Positions 1 through 9,732 of a DNA stretch of 64,000 nucleotides are shown here, piece by piece (position 1 is the first letter of the stretch; the number at the start of each line of letters is the position of its first letter). The DNA is from Larkinella sp. C7 (GTDB lineage Bacteria > Bacteroidota > Bacteroidia > Cytophagales > Spirosomataceae), in the NCBI RefSeq assembly GCF_006149005.1, contig NZ_VBSL01000001.1, positions 744,001-808,000 of the forward strand, written 5' to 3'. The notes beneath the pieces are model-generated. The model was not told the origin of the DNA. It saw only the letters and a list, made by a program, of their open reading frames with translations, and ran no database searches. The translations under genes were made by a program, and so were the position numbers.

Positions 1-79
1 GAAAAATTTTATCAAAGTAGTATTATGCAATCATTTTTTGAACCATTTTTGCGAATAACCTAAACAAATATACAGATTT

Positions 80-3000
80 ATGAAAAAACTATTACCATCC
101 CTATGGGTGTGGTTTGCCTTGCTGTGTCTACCAGCACTGGCGCAGGATCGCACCGTTACCGGGAAAATCACTTCATCAGACGACGGCTCCCCACTCCCGG
201 GAGTGAGTGTTCAAATCAAAGGCACCACCCGCGGTGCCAACAGCAACAGCGACGGTACGTATCGCCTGACCAATGTTCCGGAAAATGCCCGGCTCGTCTT
301 CAGTTTCATCGGTTTTGCTTCCCAGGAAATCGAAACCGGCAACCGCTCCACGATCAACGTCACCCTCCAGGTAGATGCCACCAGCCTCAGCGAAGTGGTA
401 GTGGTGGGGTACGGTACGCAAAGCAAAAAAACCATTACCGGTGCGGTTTCTTCGGTCAATGGCGAGACCATTGCCAACAAACCCGTTCAGAGTTTCGATC
501 AGGCTTTGCAGGGCCGGGCCGCGGGGGTGAACATCATCACACCGAACGGGGTTCTGAACAACGCGCCGGTGATCCGGATTCGCGGGGTTTCGTCCATCAA
601 CGGCAGTTCATCACCGCTGATCGTCATCGACGGCCTGCCCATCAACTCCAACGACAACGTTTCGGCGGGCGGTTTTACGGTGAACAACCCACTGGGCGAC
701 ATCAACCCGTCCGATATCGAATCACTTGAGATCCTGAAAGATGCATCGGCAACGGCCATTTACGGTTCGCGGGCAGCCGCCGGGGTTATTCTGATCACCA
801 CTAAAAAGGGCAAGGAAGGCCGGGTTCAGGTGACCTACGACGGCTGGGTTGGCGTTACCAAACCCTTCAAACTGTTTGACATCCTGGATGCCCAGCAGTA
901 TATGGACTACAAAAACCTGGCCGCCCGCAACGCCAACCTGCCCGACCAGTTTTTCCCCACCCTCAATGCCGATGGCAGCGTGGTCAACACCGACTGGTAT
1001 GACGTAATTTATCGTACCGGAACGGCCCACAACCACAACCTGGGCGTCAACGGCGGGACGAAAGACACGAAGTACGCCTTTTCGGTGGGCTACACCGATC
1101 AGGAAGGGATGCTGAAACAGAACTCCTTCAGTCGGATGACGGGTCGGATGAACATCTCGCACCAGTTGAACAAAGCCATTCGGCTGGGGGCCAACATTGC
1201 GCTGGCCAACAGCAAAAACCAGGCCCCCAATACCGGTACGACGGGCGCGTTCAGCACCGGCGGTCTGGGTCGTTTGCCGCTGGTGCTGGCTCCCAACCTG
1301 GCCCCCCGCAACCCCGACGGATCGTACAACATCAACCGGGCCGGTAACAACATGGGGCTCGGTAAAAACCTGGTCGGCGCCGGTGGGTATTATAACCCGC
1401 TTCCTGACCTCGAACTCAGCCGGTTTACGTCGGAAAATAACCACATACTCGGTAATATTTTCGCTGATTTCACCCTCTTCAAAGGACTCACATTCCGGAC
1501 CTCCTACGGGATTGACAACACGACCGTGGAAGACATCGATTTCCGGAACAGCGTTCACGGCGAAGGCGGAACGGCTGGTGGACAGGCGTTTAATATCTTC
1601 ACCAACATCAAACAGTGGAACTGGCAGAACTACCTGACCTACGATCTTCAGGTGGGAAAAAATAATTTCTCGGTTGTGGGTGGTAACGAAGTCCAGAAGT
1701 ATACGATCAACCGCTGGGGTGGTGCGCGGCAAGGGCTGTCGGACCCCTTCTTCACGTCTTATCAGGGAAACTTTACGAGCAACCAGCCGCCGTCCGGTAA
1801 CTTCCAGAGCCAGAATGGTCTGATCTCGTATTTTGCCCGCTTTGATTACAACTTCGACCAGAAATATCTATTAACCTTCAACTTCCGTCGGGACGGTTAT
1901 TCGGCTTACGCGGCTGGCCGTAAATACGGCAACTTCCCCGGAGGATCGATTGGCTGGCGGGTTTCGGAAGAAGATTTCTGGAAAAATTCAATCGGCAAAG
2001 TGGTCAACGAGTTTAAAATCCGGGCCAGTCTGGGCCGCGTCGGAAACGCCGGCATCAGTGATTTTGGTTCTTTGAGCCTGTTCAACTCCGGTTTATACGG
2101 CACCGTGCCTACGTTTTTCTTCGCGCAGGCCGGGAACCCATCGCTGCGGTGGGAAAGCAGCACGAGCACCGACATCGGTATCGCGTTTGGCCTGTTCGGC
2201 GACCGAATTACAGGTGAACTGACCTACTACAAGAAAGACGTCACCGACCTCGTTTTGCCCGAACCCCAGGCTCCGTCGCGCGGGATTCCGAACAACTTCA
2301 TTCTGACGAACATTGGCTCAATGGCCAATACCGGAATCGAGCTGGCCCTGACGTCTTCAAACATTACCAAAGGCAAATTCAACTGGACTACCAGCTTCAA
2401 TCTGTCGACGCTGAAAAACGAAGTGACCGCTCTGGCTAACAACAACGCCGACATTCTGGCCAACACCGGCGGTCTGGAAAGCTCCAACATCGTGCGGGTC
2501 AATGAGTCGATCGGGAGTATTTATGTCATCCGGACGGACGGCGTCAACCCGGCCAATGGTCGCCGGATTTTTATCAACGCCAACAACGACCGGGTGCAGT
2601 ACGACCACTCGGCCCCGGCCGCCAGTCGCTGGACCTACGTTGACAAGGACGGCAATGCCCCGGCCATTTCCGGCACCGACCGGGTTGTGGTAGGAGCGGC
2701 CATACCGAAATGGTACGGCGGTCTCGACAACACCTTCAAATATGGCAATCTGGAATTGGGAGTCTTCCTCCAGTTTTCGGGCGGCAACGTGATTTACAAC
2801 GGAACGAAAGCCGGTTTGCGCGATCAGCGGCCCTGGAACAACGACGTTGGCGTGCTGAACCACTGGAAACAGGCGGGTGATGTCACCGACGTTCCGCGCC
2901 CGGTTCTGAACGACAACATCTCGAACGGTTCGGCCAACCCGATTTCTGAAAACGTGGAAAAAGGCGATTTCCTGCGGGGACGAAACATCATGCTCGGCTA

Positions 3001-3208
3001 CACGATCAAGAACGATCTGTTGCGGAAAGCAAATCTGTCGTCGATCCGGGTGTATGCACAGGTGCAGAATGCCTTCATCATTACGAACTACACGGGATCT
3101 GACCCTGAAATCTCGACCAACCGGAACTCCAACACGGCGCCGGGTGTCGACCGGAATTCGGTTCCGCAGGCCCGTACGTTCACGGCCGGTTTGAGCCTTA
3201 ATTTCTAA
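80..3208 (+). CDS. SusC/RagA-family TonB-linked outer membrane protein
   Basis: This 1042-residue protein should form the TonB-dependent outer-membrane barrel of a SusC/SusD uptake complex that imports an oligomeric nutrient. A signal peptide spans residues 1-21 and ends in ALA before Gln. A carboxypeptidase-regulatory-like domain follows at about 25-105, then the hinge EVVVVGYGTQ, a plug domain with the typical IRIRG and SATAIYGSRAAAGVILITTK signatures, and a long barrel ending in the aromatic C-terminus LNF. Length is normal for the family. A SusD gene begins 55 bp downstream. The first domain is almost the same as that of the second SusC in this window, while the barrels differ, so the substrates probably differ. 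No glycoside hydrolase is adjacent, so the substrate cannot be named. Confidence 0.95.
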   Translation: MKKLLPSLWVWFALLCLPALAQDRTVTGKITSSDDGSPLPGVSVQIKGTTRGANSNSDGTYRLTNVPENARLVFSFIGFASQEIETGNRSTINVTLQVDATSLSEVVVVGYGTQSKKTITGAVSSVNGETIANKPVQSFDQALQGRAAGVNIITPNGVLNNAPVIRIRGVSSINGSSSPLIVIDGLPINSNDNVSAGGFTVNNPLGDINPSDIESLEILKDASATAIYGSRAAAGVILITTKKGKEGRVQVTYDGWVGVTKPFKLFDILDAQQYMDYKNLAARNANLPDQFFPTLNADGSVVNTDWYDVIYRTGTAHNHNLGVNGGTKDTKYAFSVGYTDQEGMLKQNSFSRMTGRMNISHQLNKAIRLGANIALANSKNQAPNTGTTGAFSTGGLGRLPLVLAPNLAPRNPDGSYNINRAGNNMGLGKNLVGAGGYYNPLPDLELSRFTSENNHILGNIFADFTLFKGLTFRTSYGIDNTTVEDIDFRNSVHGEGGTAGGQAFNIFTNIKQWNWQNYLTYDLQVGKNNFSVVGGNEVQKYTINRWGGARQGLSDPFFTSYQGNFTSNQPPSGNFQSQNGLISYFARFDYNFDQKYLLTFNFRRDGYSAYAAGRKYGNFPGGSIGWRVSEEDFWKNSIGKVVNEFKIRASLGRVGNAGISDFGSLSLFNSGLYGTVPTFFFAQAGNPSLRWESSTSTDIGIAFGLFGDRITGELTYYKKDVTDLVLPEPQAPSRGIPNNFILTNIGSMANTGIELALTSSNITKGKFNWTTSFNLSTLKNEVTALANNNADILANTGGLESSNIVRVNESIGSIYVIRTDGVNPANGRRIFINANNDRVQYDHSAPAASRWTYVDKDGNAPAISGTDRVVVGAAIPKWYGGLDNTFKYGNLELGVFLQFSGGNVIYNGTKAGLRDQRPWNNDVGVLNHWKQAGDVTDVPRPVLNDNISNGSANPISENVEKGDFLRGRNIMLGYTIKNDLLRKANLSSIRVYAQVQNAFIITNYTGSDPEISTNRNSNTAPGVDRNSVPQARTFTAGLSLNF

Positions 3209-3263
3209 TCGATCGTTTGATGTCCTGATTCAACAGCCCTTTAAACGGTTAACACGATTTTCC

Positions 3264-4754
3264 ATGAAAAACCATACTTCATTTTTATCCACCAACCGAC
3301 GGATGTTTCTGAAAGCCGCTCTGCTTTCGGTGTGCCTGCTGCCCGTCGTAACCTCGTGTAGTGAGGAAGAACTCTTGGAGCCCAAACCCCTGACCAGCCT
3401 GGCCGATGTAGAGGCTTTTTCCAACCCCGATCGGGTGCTGGCGCAGGTGAATGGTCTGTATTCGAGCATTAAAAACGGCCAGTTCCTGGGTGGCCGGTAT
3501 TTCATTTATGTCGACGTGCGCGGGGAAGAGTTTCTGAATGTGAGCAATAACGGCGTAACGGCTCTCCAGACCTGGAATCACACCAACAACTCCGGCTCCA
3601 ACGAACCCACCAACCTCTGGAACCAGGCGTATCTGGCCATCAACCGGATCAATTTGTTTCTGGAAGGCCTGGACGCCAACCCCACCGTGGTCGACGCGGC
3701 ACTGGCCAGTCAATACAAAGGTGAAGCCCGGTTTTTGCGGGCACTAGCCTATCTGTCGATGGTGCAGTTGTATGCGCAGCCCTATACGAAAGACAACGGA
3801 GCCAGTCTGGGCCTGCCGCTTCGCTTGCAAGGTGAGGTTGGAACGGGCAACAATGACCTGGTTCGCAGTACGGTAGCGCAAGTGTACGCCCAGATTCTGG
3901 AAGACTTGAATTTTGCCGAACAAAACCTGGCGGCCACCAATGCGTCTGCTGCGCTGAATACGACGCGGGCGCACAAAAATACCGCCATTGCGCTGAAAAC
4001 CCGGGCCTATCTGGCAATGGGTCGCTACGCCGATGTGGTGACTGAAGCCGCCAAGATTGTATCGGCGACGGCTCCTTACCGGGCAGCTACCGGCGTAGCG
4101 CACCAGTTGCAGGCATCGGTTTCGACGGTTTTCACGAATTACACCACGACGGAGTCGATTCTTTCCATGCCGATGAGCAGCAACGACCTGCCCGGGACGC
4201 AAAACGGGCTGGCGAGCTACTACATGCCGATTGTCGGGATTGGTGATTACAGCCTGAATCCGAATGGCATCATCGGCAATGCGGCTTTTACGGCCACGGA
4301 CGCCCGGAGAACCAGTTTTGTCAAGAATGATTTTACGGGCGATGCGGGCCGGATTCGGCTCACCAAGTTTCCGACGGGGCCTCAGCATACCGACTATGTT
4401 CCGGTGATCCGGTACGCCGAAGTACTGCTGAACCTGGCTGAAGCCAAAGCGCGGCTGGCTGCAGGGGTCGATGCCGATGCGCTGGCGTTGCTAAACGCCG
4501 TTCGGGGTCGGTCGGCCCCCACGGCGGTTTATGCCACGATGGCCGACAAAGCCGCGCTGGTCGACGCCATTCTGCTGGAACGCCGGATCGAGTTGTTAGG
4601 AGAAGGTTTCCGTTCCAACGATTTGCTGCGGCAGAATCTTCCGCTCCCCGCCAAAGCCAATATTCAGGCTGTAACAGTAGCAGCCTCGGTATACATCTGG
4701 CCGATTCCACAGGGCGAACTGAACGTGAACAAACTGGCCGTGCCAAATCCGTAA
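3264..4754 (+). CDS. SusD/RagB-family outer membrane lipoprotein
   Basis: This 496-residue surface lipoprotein is the substrate-binding lid paired with the preceding SusC. It has a lipobox ending VTSC with Cys32 as the lipidation site, tetratricopeptide-like helical SusD architecture (for example GEARFLRALAYLSMVQLYAQP) and the usual C-terminal segment EAKARLAAG...LLNAVRGRS...LLERRIELLGEGFRSNDLLR. The start at 3264 gives an N-terminus containing NRRMFLKAA, which resembles a twin-arginine motif. A start at the internal Met (3303) would give an ordinary Sec lipoprotein signal. Both are possible; I chose the first because it gives a normal gap after SusC. The exact ligand is unknown. Confidence 0.93.
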   Translation: MKNHTSFLSTNRRMFLKAALLSVCLLPVVTSCSEEELLEPKPLTSLADVEAFSNPDRVLAQVNGLYSSIKNGQFLGGRYFIYVDVRGEEFLNVSNNGVTALQTWNHTNNSGSNEPTNLWNQAYLAINRINLFLEGLDANPTVVDAALASQYKGEARFLRALAYLSMVQLYAQPYTKDNGASLGLPLRLQGEVGTGNNDLVRSTVAQVYAQILEDLNFAEQNLAATNASAALNTTRAHKNTAIALKTRAYLAMGRYADVVTEAAKIVSATAPYRAATGVAHQLQASVSTVFTNYTTTESILSMPMSSNDLPGTQNGLASYYMPIVGIGDYSLNPNGIIGNAAFTATDARRTSFVKNDFTGDAGRIRLTKFPTGPQHTDYVPVIRYAEVLLNLAEAKARLAAGVDADALALLNAVRGRSAPTAVYATMADKAALVDAILLERRIELLGEGFRSNDLLRQNLPLPAKANIQAVTVAASVYIWPIPQGELNVNKLAVPNP

Positions 4755-4802
4755 CCACCGCGTGAAGTAGCCAGAAAAACCGCGCGACGGATTATCTTAA
4801 CG

Positions 4803-4867
4803 CCTTCCGGAAAGGGTCGAAACTCGAGTAGAACGGGTTAGAATCCTTCTCCGGAAGGTTTTCTTTT
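4803..4867 (+). terminator. Probable rho-independent terminator after the first SusC/SusD pair
   Basis: The arm CCTTCCGGA (4803-4811) pairs with TCCGGAAGG (4850-4858), which is followed by TTTTCTTTT. The loop is long (about 38 bases), so this is a weaker terminator than the others in the window. The gap 4755-5073 otherwise holds only this element and the promoter-like signal of the next SusC gene. Confidence 0.6.
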
Positions 4868-5026
4868 GAGCAGAACACCATATTATTCAATTTATCATTA
4901 TATTGATCCTACTATTATAACAGTAGTTAAAAAACCGTCTGTTCTAGTTTAGGCAGCAACTCATAGTGTACTGGAAAAAAAAGTTACTTAACGCACTATT
5001 TGGTTTACTTATTGCTGATATAAAAG

Positions 5027-5034
5027 TACTTTTG
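5027..5034 (+). promoter_or_regulatory. Bacteroidetes-type -7 element upstream of second SusC
   Basis: TACTTTTG matches the Bacteroidetes -7 consensus TAnnTTTG exactly and lies 40 bp before the chosen ATG at 5074. A TTTG at 4999-5002 could be the -33 element, but its 24-bp spacing is longer than usual. The element would lie inside the gene if translation began at the upstream GTG (4966), which supports the ATG start. Confidence 0.5.
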
Positions 5035-5073
5035 CAACCATTTTTTTACGTTCATCCAAACAATAACCTATCT

Positions 5074-8000
5074 ATGAGAAAACGTTTAGCCGGATTCTGG
5101 CTATTGTGCGTGCTTTTTGCCCTGCCCGCGCTAGCCCAGGATCGGACGGTGACCGGTAAAGTCACTTCATCCGACGACGGCTCCACCCTGCCGGGTGTGA
5201 GCATCCAATTGAAAGGTACCAGCCGTGGTACCACCACCGATTCAGACGGAAACTACAGTCTGACCAACGTTCCGGCCGACGCCCGTCTGGTGTTCAGCTT
5301 CATCGGAACCGCCACCCAGGAAATTGTGGTCGGCAACCAATCCACCATCAATGTACAATTGAAAGCCGACGCCAGTCAATTGTCGGAAGTGGTCGTAACG
5401 GCTCAGGGGATCGAGCGCGACCGGCGTTCGCTGGGGTATTCGACCCAGGACGTTCGGGGTGATGTGCTGGCCCAACGCTCGGAACCCAACGTGCTGAACG
5501 CGCTTCAGGGTAAACTGGCCGGGGTAAACATTACCGGAGCCAGTGGTGCGCCGGGTGCTTCCACCAACATCAACATCCGGGGGATTACGTCGTTCAACGG
5601 CAGCAACCAGCCGCTGATCGTGGTCGATGGCATCATTTTCAGCAACGACCTGAACCAGACCGAAAACACGCTGTTCGGTTCACAACCCGCCAACCGCCTG
5701 GCCGACGTCAACCCCGAAAGCATCGAATCGATCAACGTGCTGAAAGGACCGGCGGCTGCGGTATTGTACGGTTCGAGAGCTTCGGCCGGTGCCATTGTCA
5801 TCACGACCAAAACCGGTCGGAACATGAAGGGGAAAACGGAAGTGACGGTTAACTCGTCCTACAACATCCAGAATGTCTCCGGTCTGGCCGAGTTGCAAAA
5901 TGATTACGGTCAGGGAACCCAGAACAATTTCGTGAACACCTCCGGCAACTCCTGGGGACCGAAATTCGGTGGACCGCTCACGCAGGTTGTGACTTTGCAG
6001 GGCGAAACGGTCCCCTACCAGGCCTACCCCAACAACGTGAAGGACTTTTATCGTCAGGGGAGCATTCTGCAAAACTCCTTCAACATTGCTTCCGGCGACG
6101 AACGGCGCAATTTTATTCTGGCGGTGGGAAATACGCTCCAGAACGGGGTTATTCCCAACACCAAATTTAACCGGACCAACGTTCAGGTTGGTGGGGAATC
6201 ACGCCTGAATAATGGTATTAAAATCAACGGTACGGTAACCTACGTACAAACCGTGCAGCAGGGTGTTCCGGGCGGAAACGGTGGTAGTGCGTTCGGTCAG
6301 TTAACCCGGATACCGCGCAGTTATGATCTGATTGGTCGCCCCTACCAGAACGCGCTGGGCCGGAGCATTTATTACAACCCTACCCAGAACCACCCCCTAT
6401 GGAGTGCTTACAACGAAACGCTACAGGGCCAGGTCGACCGGGTTTTCGGAAACATTCAGGTTGGTTACGACATCACCAAATGGTTGAACGTATCGTACCG
6501 GGCAACCGCCGATACCTACACCGATCGCCGGAAATTCATTGCCGCCATTGGCGCAGCGCGTACCCCGGCTGGTGAACTTCGGGAAGATATCTTCTTCCGG
6601 TCGGAGTTGAACGGAGATTTGATCATCACTGCTCAGAAAGACAATCTGTTTCTGGAAGGGTTGAATGCCAGTCTGTTGCTGGGAAATAACATCAACCAGC
6701 GGAAGACTCAGAATCCAACGATCATTAGCCAGCAGTTGACCATTCCCGGTTTCGAAAACGTCAGCAACGGATCGGTTTTCTCTGCCAGTACCGAGAGCAG
6801 CACCATGCGTCGGCTGATGGGGTATTATGGCCAGCTTTCGCTGGGCTACCAGAACTATCTATTTCTGGAACTGACCGGTCGGGTTGATAAATCATCGACC
6901 TTGCCGAAGGCCAACAACACCTACTTTTACCCATCGGCTGCGGTCAGTTTTGTGCCAACGGATGCGTTCAAGTTGAACTCAAACGTACTTTCTTACGCCA
7001 AAGTACGGGCCAGCATTGCCCGGGTGGGCCGGGATGCCGATCCGTATCTGCTGAACTCCGTGTTTGAACCGGCATCTTACGGAAACAATGCCGCCCAAAT
7101 TACCTTCCCTATCTCCGTAGGAACCGCCAGTTTACCCGGTTTTCGCATCGACGACCGGATTGGCAATTCAAATTTGACGCCGGAATTCGTCCGGTCGTAT
7201 GAATTTGGTTTGAACCTGGGGCTGTTCCGCAACCGGGCCAGCATTGATCTGGCGTATTTCGATACCCGCAGTACCAACCAGATTTTCAACGTTTCGGTAT
7301 CCAACTCAACCGGTTACGACACCCGCACCACCAACGTAGGTTCCATGCGAAATCGGGGGATCGAACTGGTTTTGAACACGACCCCGGTTCGATTGGATAA
7401 CGGCTTCAAGTGGGATCTGATCCTGAACTTTACCCGCATCCGGAATAAAGTGGAGGAAATTGCCCCGGGCGTCACGCAATCGCCAATTACCGGCAATGCG
7501 TTCATCGGGATCAACCCATCTATTGTGCTGGGGCAACCCTACGGGGTTATTGTTGGAACGGCTAACGCTCGCAGTCCGCAGGGTGAGTATCTGATCAACC
7601 CCAACACCGGCCAGTTCGTACCCGGTCTTGCCGGTCAGGTGATTGCCAATCCAAATCCGGACTGGACGGCGGGTCTGACGAATAACTTCAGTTACAAAGG
7701 TCTGTCGTTGTCGGTTTTGTTCGATACCCGTCAGGGAGGAGACCTCTACTCGTTTAGTGCAGCCGATTTGAGAGGCCAGGGTCACCTGAAAGTAACGGGC
7801 ATCGACCGGGATCAACCCCGCATTTTACCAGGCGTCATCGAGGTAACCAATACGGATGGTTCGAAAACGTACACGCCCAACAACATCCAGGTTAGCGCTC
7901 AGACGTACTGGGCCGGCCTCGGTGGTCTGGCTTCCGAAGCGGCTGTATTCGATGCCACGGTTTACCGGCTGCGTGAAGTAGCCCTCAACTACAGCCTGCC

Positions 8001-8196
8001 TAGTAGCCTGATTGGCAAAACGCCTTTCGGTGCCATTTCGGTAGGGGTTAGTGGACGGAACCTGTTCTTCTATGCGCCTAACTTCTTCATGGATCCGGAA
8101 GTAAACACGCAGGGTGCCGGGAATATTCAGGGGCTTGATTTGAACGGCGCGCCCAACACCCGGAATTATGGCGTTAACCTGCGGTTTACTTTTTAA
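5074..8196 (+). CDS. SusC/RagA-family TonB-linked outer membrane protein
   Basis: This 1040-residue TonB-linked importer is the second SusC of the window. I place the start at ATG 5074, giving a clean signal peptide (MRKRLAGFWLLCVLFALPALA). The longer frame from GTG 4966 adds 36 residues that would bury the signal. Domain order is signal, carboxypeptidase-regulatory-like domain (AQDRTVTGKVTSSDDGSTLP onwards), hinge LSEVVVTAQG, plug (NINIRGITSFNGSNQPLIVV; KGPAAAVLYGSRASAGAIVI) and barrel ending in LRFTF. A SusD-like gene follows after 24 bp and a small lipoprotein after that, so the three are probably one operon. The AQGIERD hinge differs from the GYGTQ type of the first SusC and marks another SusC subgroup. 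Confidence 0.94.
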   Translation: MRKRLAGFWLLCVLFALPALAQDRTVTGKVTSSDDGSTLPGVSIQLKGTSRGTTTDSDGNYSLTNVPADARLVFSFIGTATQEIVVGNQSTINVQLKADASQLSEVVVTAQGIERDRRSLGYSTQDVRGDVLAQRSEPNVLNALQGKLAGVNITGASGAPGASTNINIRGITSFNGSNQPLIVVDGIIFSNDLNQTENTLFGSQPANRLADVNPESIESINVLKGPAAAVLYGSRASAGAIVITTKTGRNMKGKTEVTVNSSYNIQNVSGLAELQNDYGQGTQNNFVNTSGNSWGPKFGGPLTQVVTLQGETVPYQAYPNNVKDFYRQGSILQNSFNIASGDERRNFILAVGNTLQNGVIPNTKFNRTNVQVGGESRLNNGIKINGTVTYVQTVQQGVPGGNGGSAFGQLTRIPRSYDLIGRPYQNALGRSIYYNPTQNHPLWSAYNETLQGQVDRVFGNIQVGYDITKWLNVSYRATADTYTDRRKFIAAIGAARTPAGELREDIFFRSELNGDLIITAQKDNLFLEGLNASLLLGNNINQRKTQNPTIISQQLTIPGFENVSNGSVFSASTESSTMRRLMGYYGQLSLGYQNYLFLELTGRVDKSSTLPKANNTYFYPSAAVSFVPTDAFKLNSNVLSYAKVRASIARVGRDADPYLLNSVFEPASYGNNAAQITFPISVGTASLPGFRIDDRIGNSNLTPEFVRSYEFGLNLGLFRNRASIDLAYFDTRSTNQIFNVSVSNSTGYDTRTTNVGSMRNRGIELVLNTTPVRLDNGFKWDLILNFTRIRNKVEEIAPGVTQSPITGNAFIGINPSIVLGQPYGVIVGTANARSPQGEYLINPNTGQFVPGLAGQVIANPNPDWTAGLTNNFSYKGLSLSVLFDTRQGGDLYSFSAADLRGQGHLKVTGIDRDQPRILPGVIEVTNTDGSKTYTPNNIQVSAQTYWAGLGGLASEAAVFDATVYRLREVALNYSLPSSLIGKTPFGAISVGVSGRNLFFYAPNFFMDPEVNTQGAGNIQGLDLNGAPNTRNYGVNLRFTF

Positions 8197-8220
8197 CTAA
8201 CCTTCATCATTCTTCCGACA

Positions 8221-9705
8221 ATGAAAGTCTTGAATTATAAAAAATTTCTTCTGGTTCCGCTGATGCTGTCAATCGGGGCCTGCAGCAATTTTGTGGACGA
8301 TATCAACCTCGATCCCAACAAACCTACGGCTGTAACGCCACCGGTTTTATTGCCTACTGCTTTAGCGGGTTCCGCGTTTGCCAATAATGGTGAACTCAAC
8401 CGGTTTGGCTCGGTGGTGATGAACTACCTGGCGGGTGCCGGTGGTAGCCCGGCTGCCTACGATATCTTCAATACGAACGGTGCCGATTTTGGAAACCAGT
8501 GGCGCTTTGACATCTATGGTGGTGCGCTCGTCAACTATCAGAAATTGATCGAAGCCGCCGACCAGACCAACGCCAAAGCCTATACCGGTATTGCCAAAAT
8601 CATGAAAGCCTATACGTTCAGCATTGCTACGGACGTATGGGGCGATGTACCGTATTCGCAGGCGCTGAAGGGTGAAGAGTTCATTCAGCCGCGGTTGGAC
8701 AAGCAGGAAGACATCTACAAAGGCAATCAAGCCTTAGGAATTCAGAGCCTTTTTGATCTGGTGCGCGAAGGTCTGGCCGACCTGGAGGCTGCTTCGACTT
8801 CCAAGCCTGCCGCCGAAGACATGGTTTACGGTGGCAACATGGATAACTGGAAACGGGCGGGTTACACCCTGATGCTGAAACTCGCCAATACCATCAGCCG
8901 GAAAGAACCGCAACTGGCGACGCAGGTGATCAACGAAGTGTTGACTAAAAACCTGTATATCAACAGCAACGCGCTCGATTTGAACGTAAAATTTGGCAGC
9001 AACGTGGGTAGTACCAGTCCTATGTGGAACCTGGCCATCTTCGCTTCTTTCAGCAACGAGCTGATTATGAGCACCCGGTTTCTGAACGTGCTACGGCCCA
9101 GTGCCACAGATCCGACCAAAACCGACCCCCGGCTGGCCAAGTTCTTCACCAAACCGGCGGCTGATTACGTCACTATTGACAACGGTTTTCGGGGTACATT
9201 GCCCACTCCGCCAGCCAACTGGTCACGCTACAGTCCATATGTCACGGGAACGAGTGGTGAAGGTCCGGTCCGGCTGCTGACCAACTTCCAACGGGCGTTT
9301 ATCCTGGCCGAATCGGCCTTGATCCTGGGAACGCCGGGCAATCCGCAGACGCTGTATACCGAAGGCATTACGGCTTCGATGAAACTGGCGGGTGTTGCTG
9401 ATGCCGACATTGCAGCCTATCTGGCCGCCAATCCGAACATCGCCACCCTGACCGGAACCAAAGAGCAGCAACTGGAGCAGATCATCACCCAGAAATGGAT
9501 TGCCTGGACCGGCAACGGTCTGGAGTCGTGGAACGACTGGCGCAGAACCGGGTACCCCCGCTTGACAGCATCGCAGAATGCCGTGGGGATCGATGGAACC
9601 CGACCAGTGCGGGCGGCTTACATCACCCAGGAAATCGAGCGGAATCCGGCTTTCCCAAATCCGGGGCCACAGTCTAACGTACGAGTGTGGTGGGATGTTG
9701 ATTAA
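8221..9705 (+). CDS. SusD/RagB-family nutrient-binding lipoprotein (SusD-like 2 type)
   Basis: This 494-residue partner lipoprotein of the preceding SusC has a short signal peptide ending LSIGAC with Cys21 as lipid site. It is followed by the NxDPNKPT motif (INLDPNKPTAVTP) typical of the SusD-like type 2 group. Other family marks are ATDVWGDVPYSQALKG and the C-terminal WIAWTGNGLESWNDWRRTGYP. It is 24 bp from SusC and 27 bp before the next lipoprotein gene. Type 2 SusD proteins are often found without glycan-degrading enzymes, which agrees with their absence here. The substrate might be a peptide or other polymer; this is inference. Confidence 0.93.
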   Translation: MKVLNYKKFLLVPLMLSIGACSNFVDDINLDPNKPTAVTPPVLLPTALAGSAFANNGELNRFGSVVMNYLAGAGGSPAAYDIFNTNGADFGNQWRFDIYGGALVNYQKLIEAADQTNAKAYTGIAKIMKAYTFSIATDVWGDVPYSQALKGEEFIQPRLDKQEDIYKGNQALGIQSLFDLVREGLADLEAASTSKPAAEDMVYGGNMDNWKRAGYTLMLKLANTISRKEPQLATQVINEVLTKNLYINSNALDLNVKFGSNVGSTSPMWNLAIFASFSNELIMSTRFLNVLRPSATDPTKTDPRLAKFFTKPAADYVTIDNGFRGTLPTPPANWSRYSPYVTGTSGEGPVRLLTNFQRAFILAESALILGTPGNPQTLYTEGITASMKLAGVADADIAAYLAANPNIATLTGTKEQQLEQIITQKWIAWTGNGLESWNDWRRTGYPRLTASQNAVGIDGTRPVRAAYITQEIERNPAFPNPGPQSNVRVWWDVD

Positions 9706-9732
9706 TCGGTCATTCGTTAACGAAATACAATC

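Noticed and set aside
722-1732. Minus-strand 336-codon frame inside the first SusC
   Set aside because: Shadow of the SusC barrel; no start signal or recognisable fold.
4966-5073. N-terminal extension of the second SusC from GTG
   Set aside because: It would precede the signal peptide and the -7 promoter element lies inside it.
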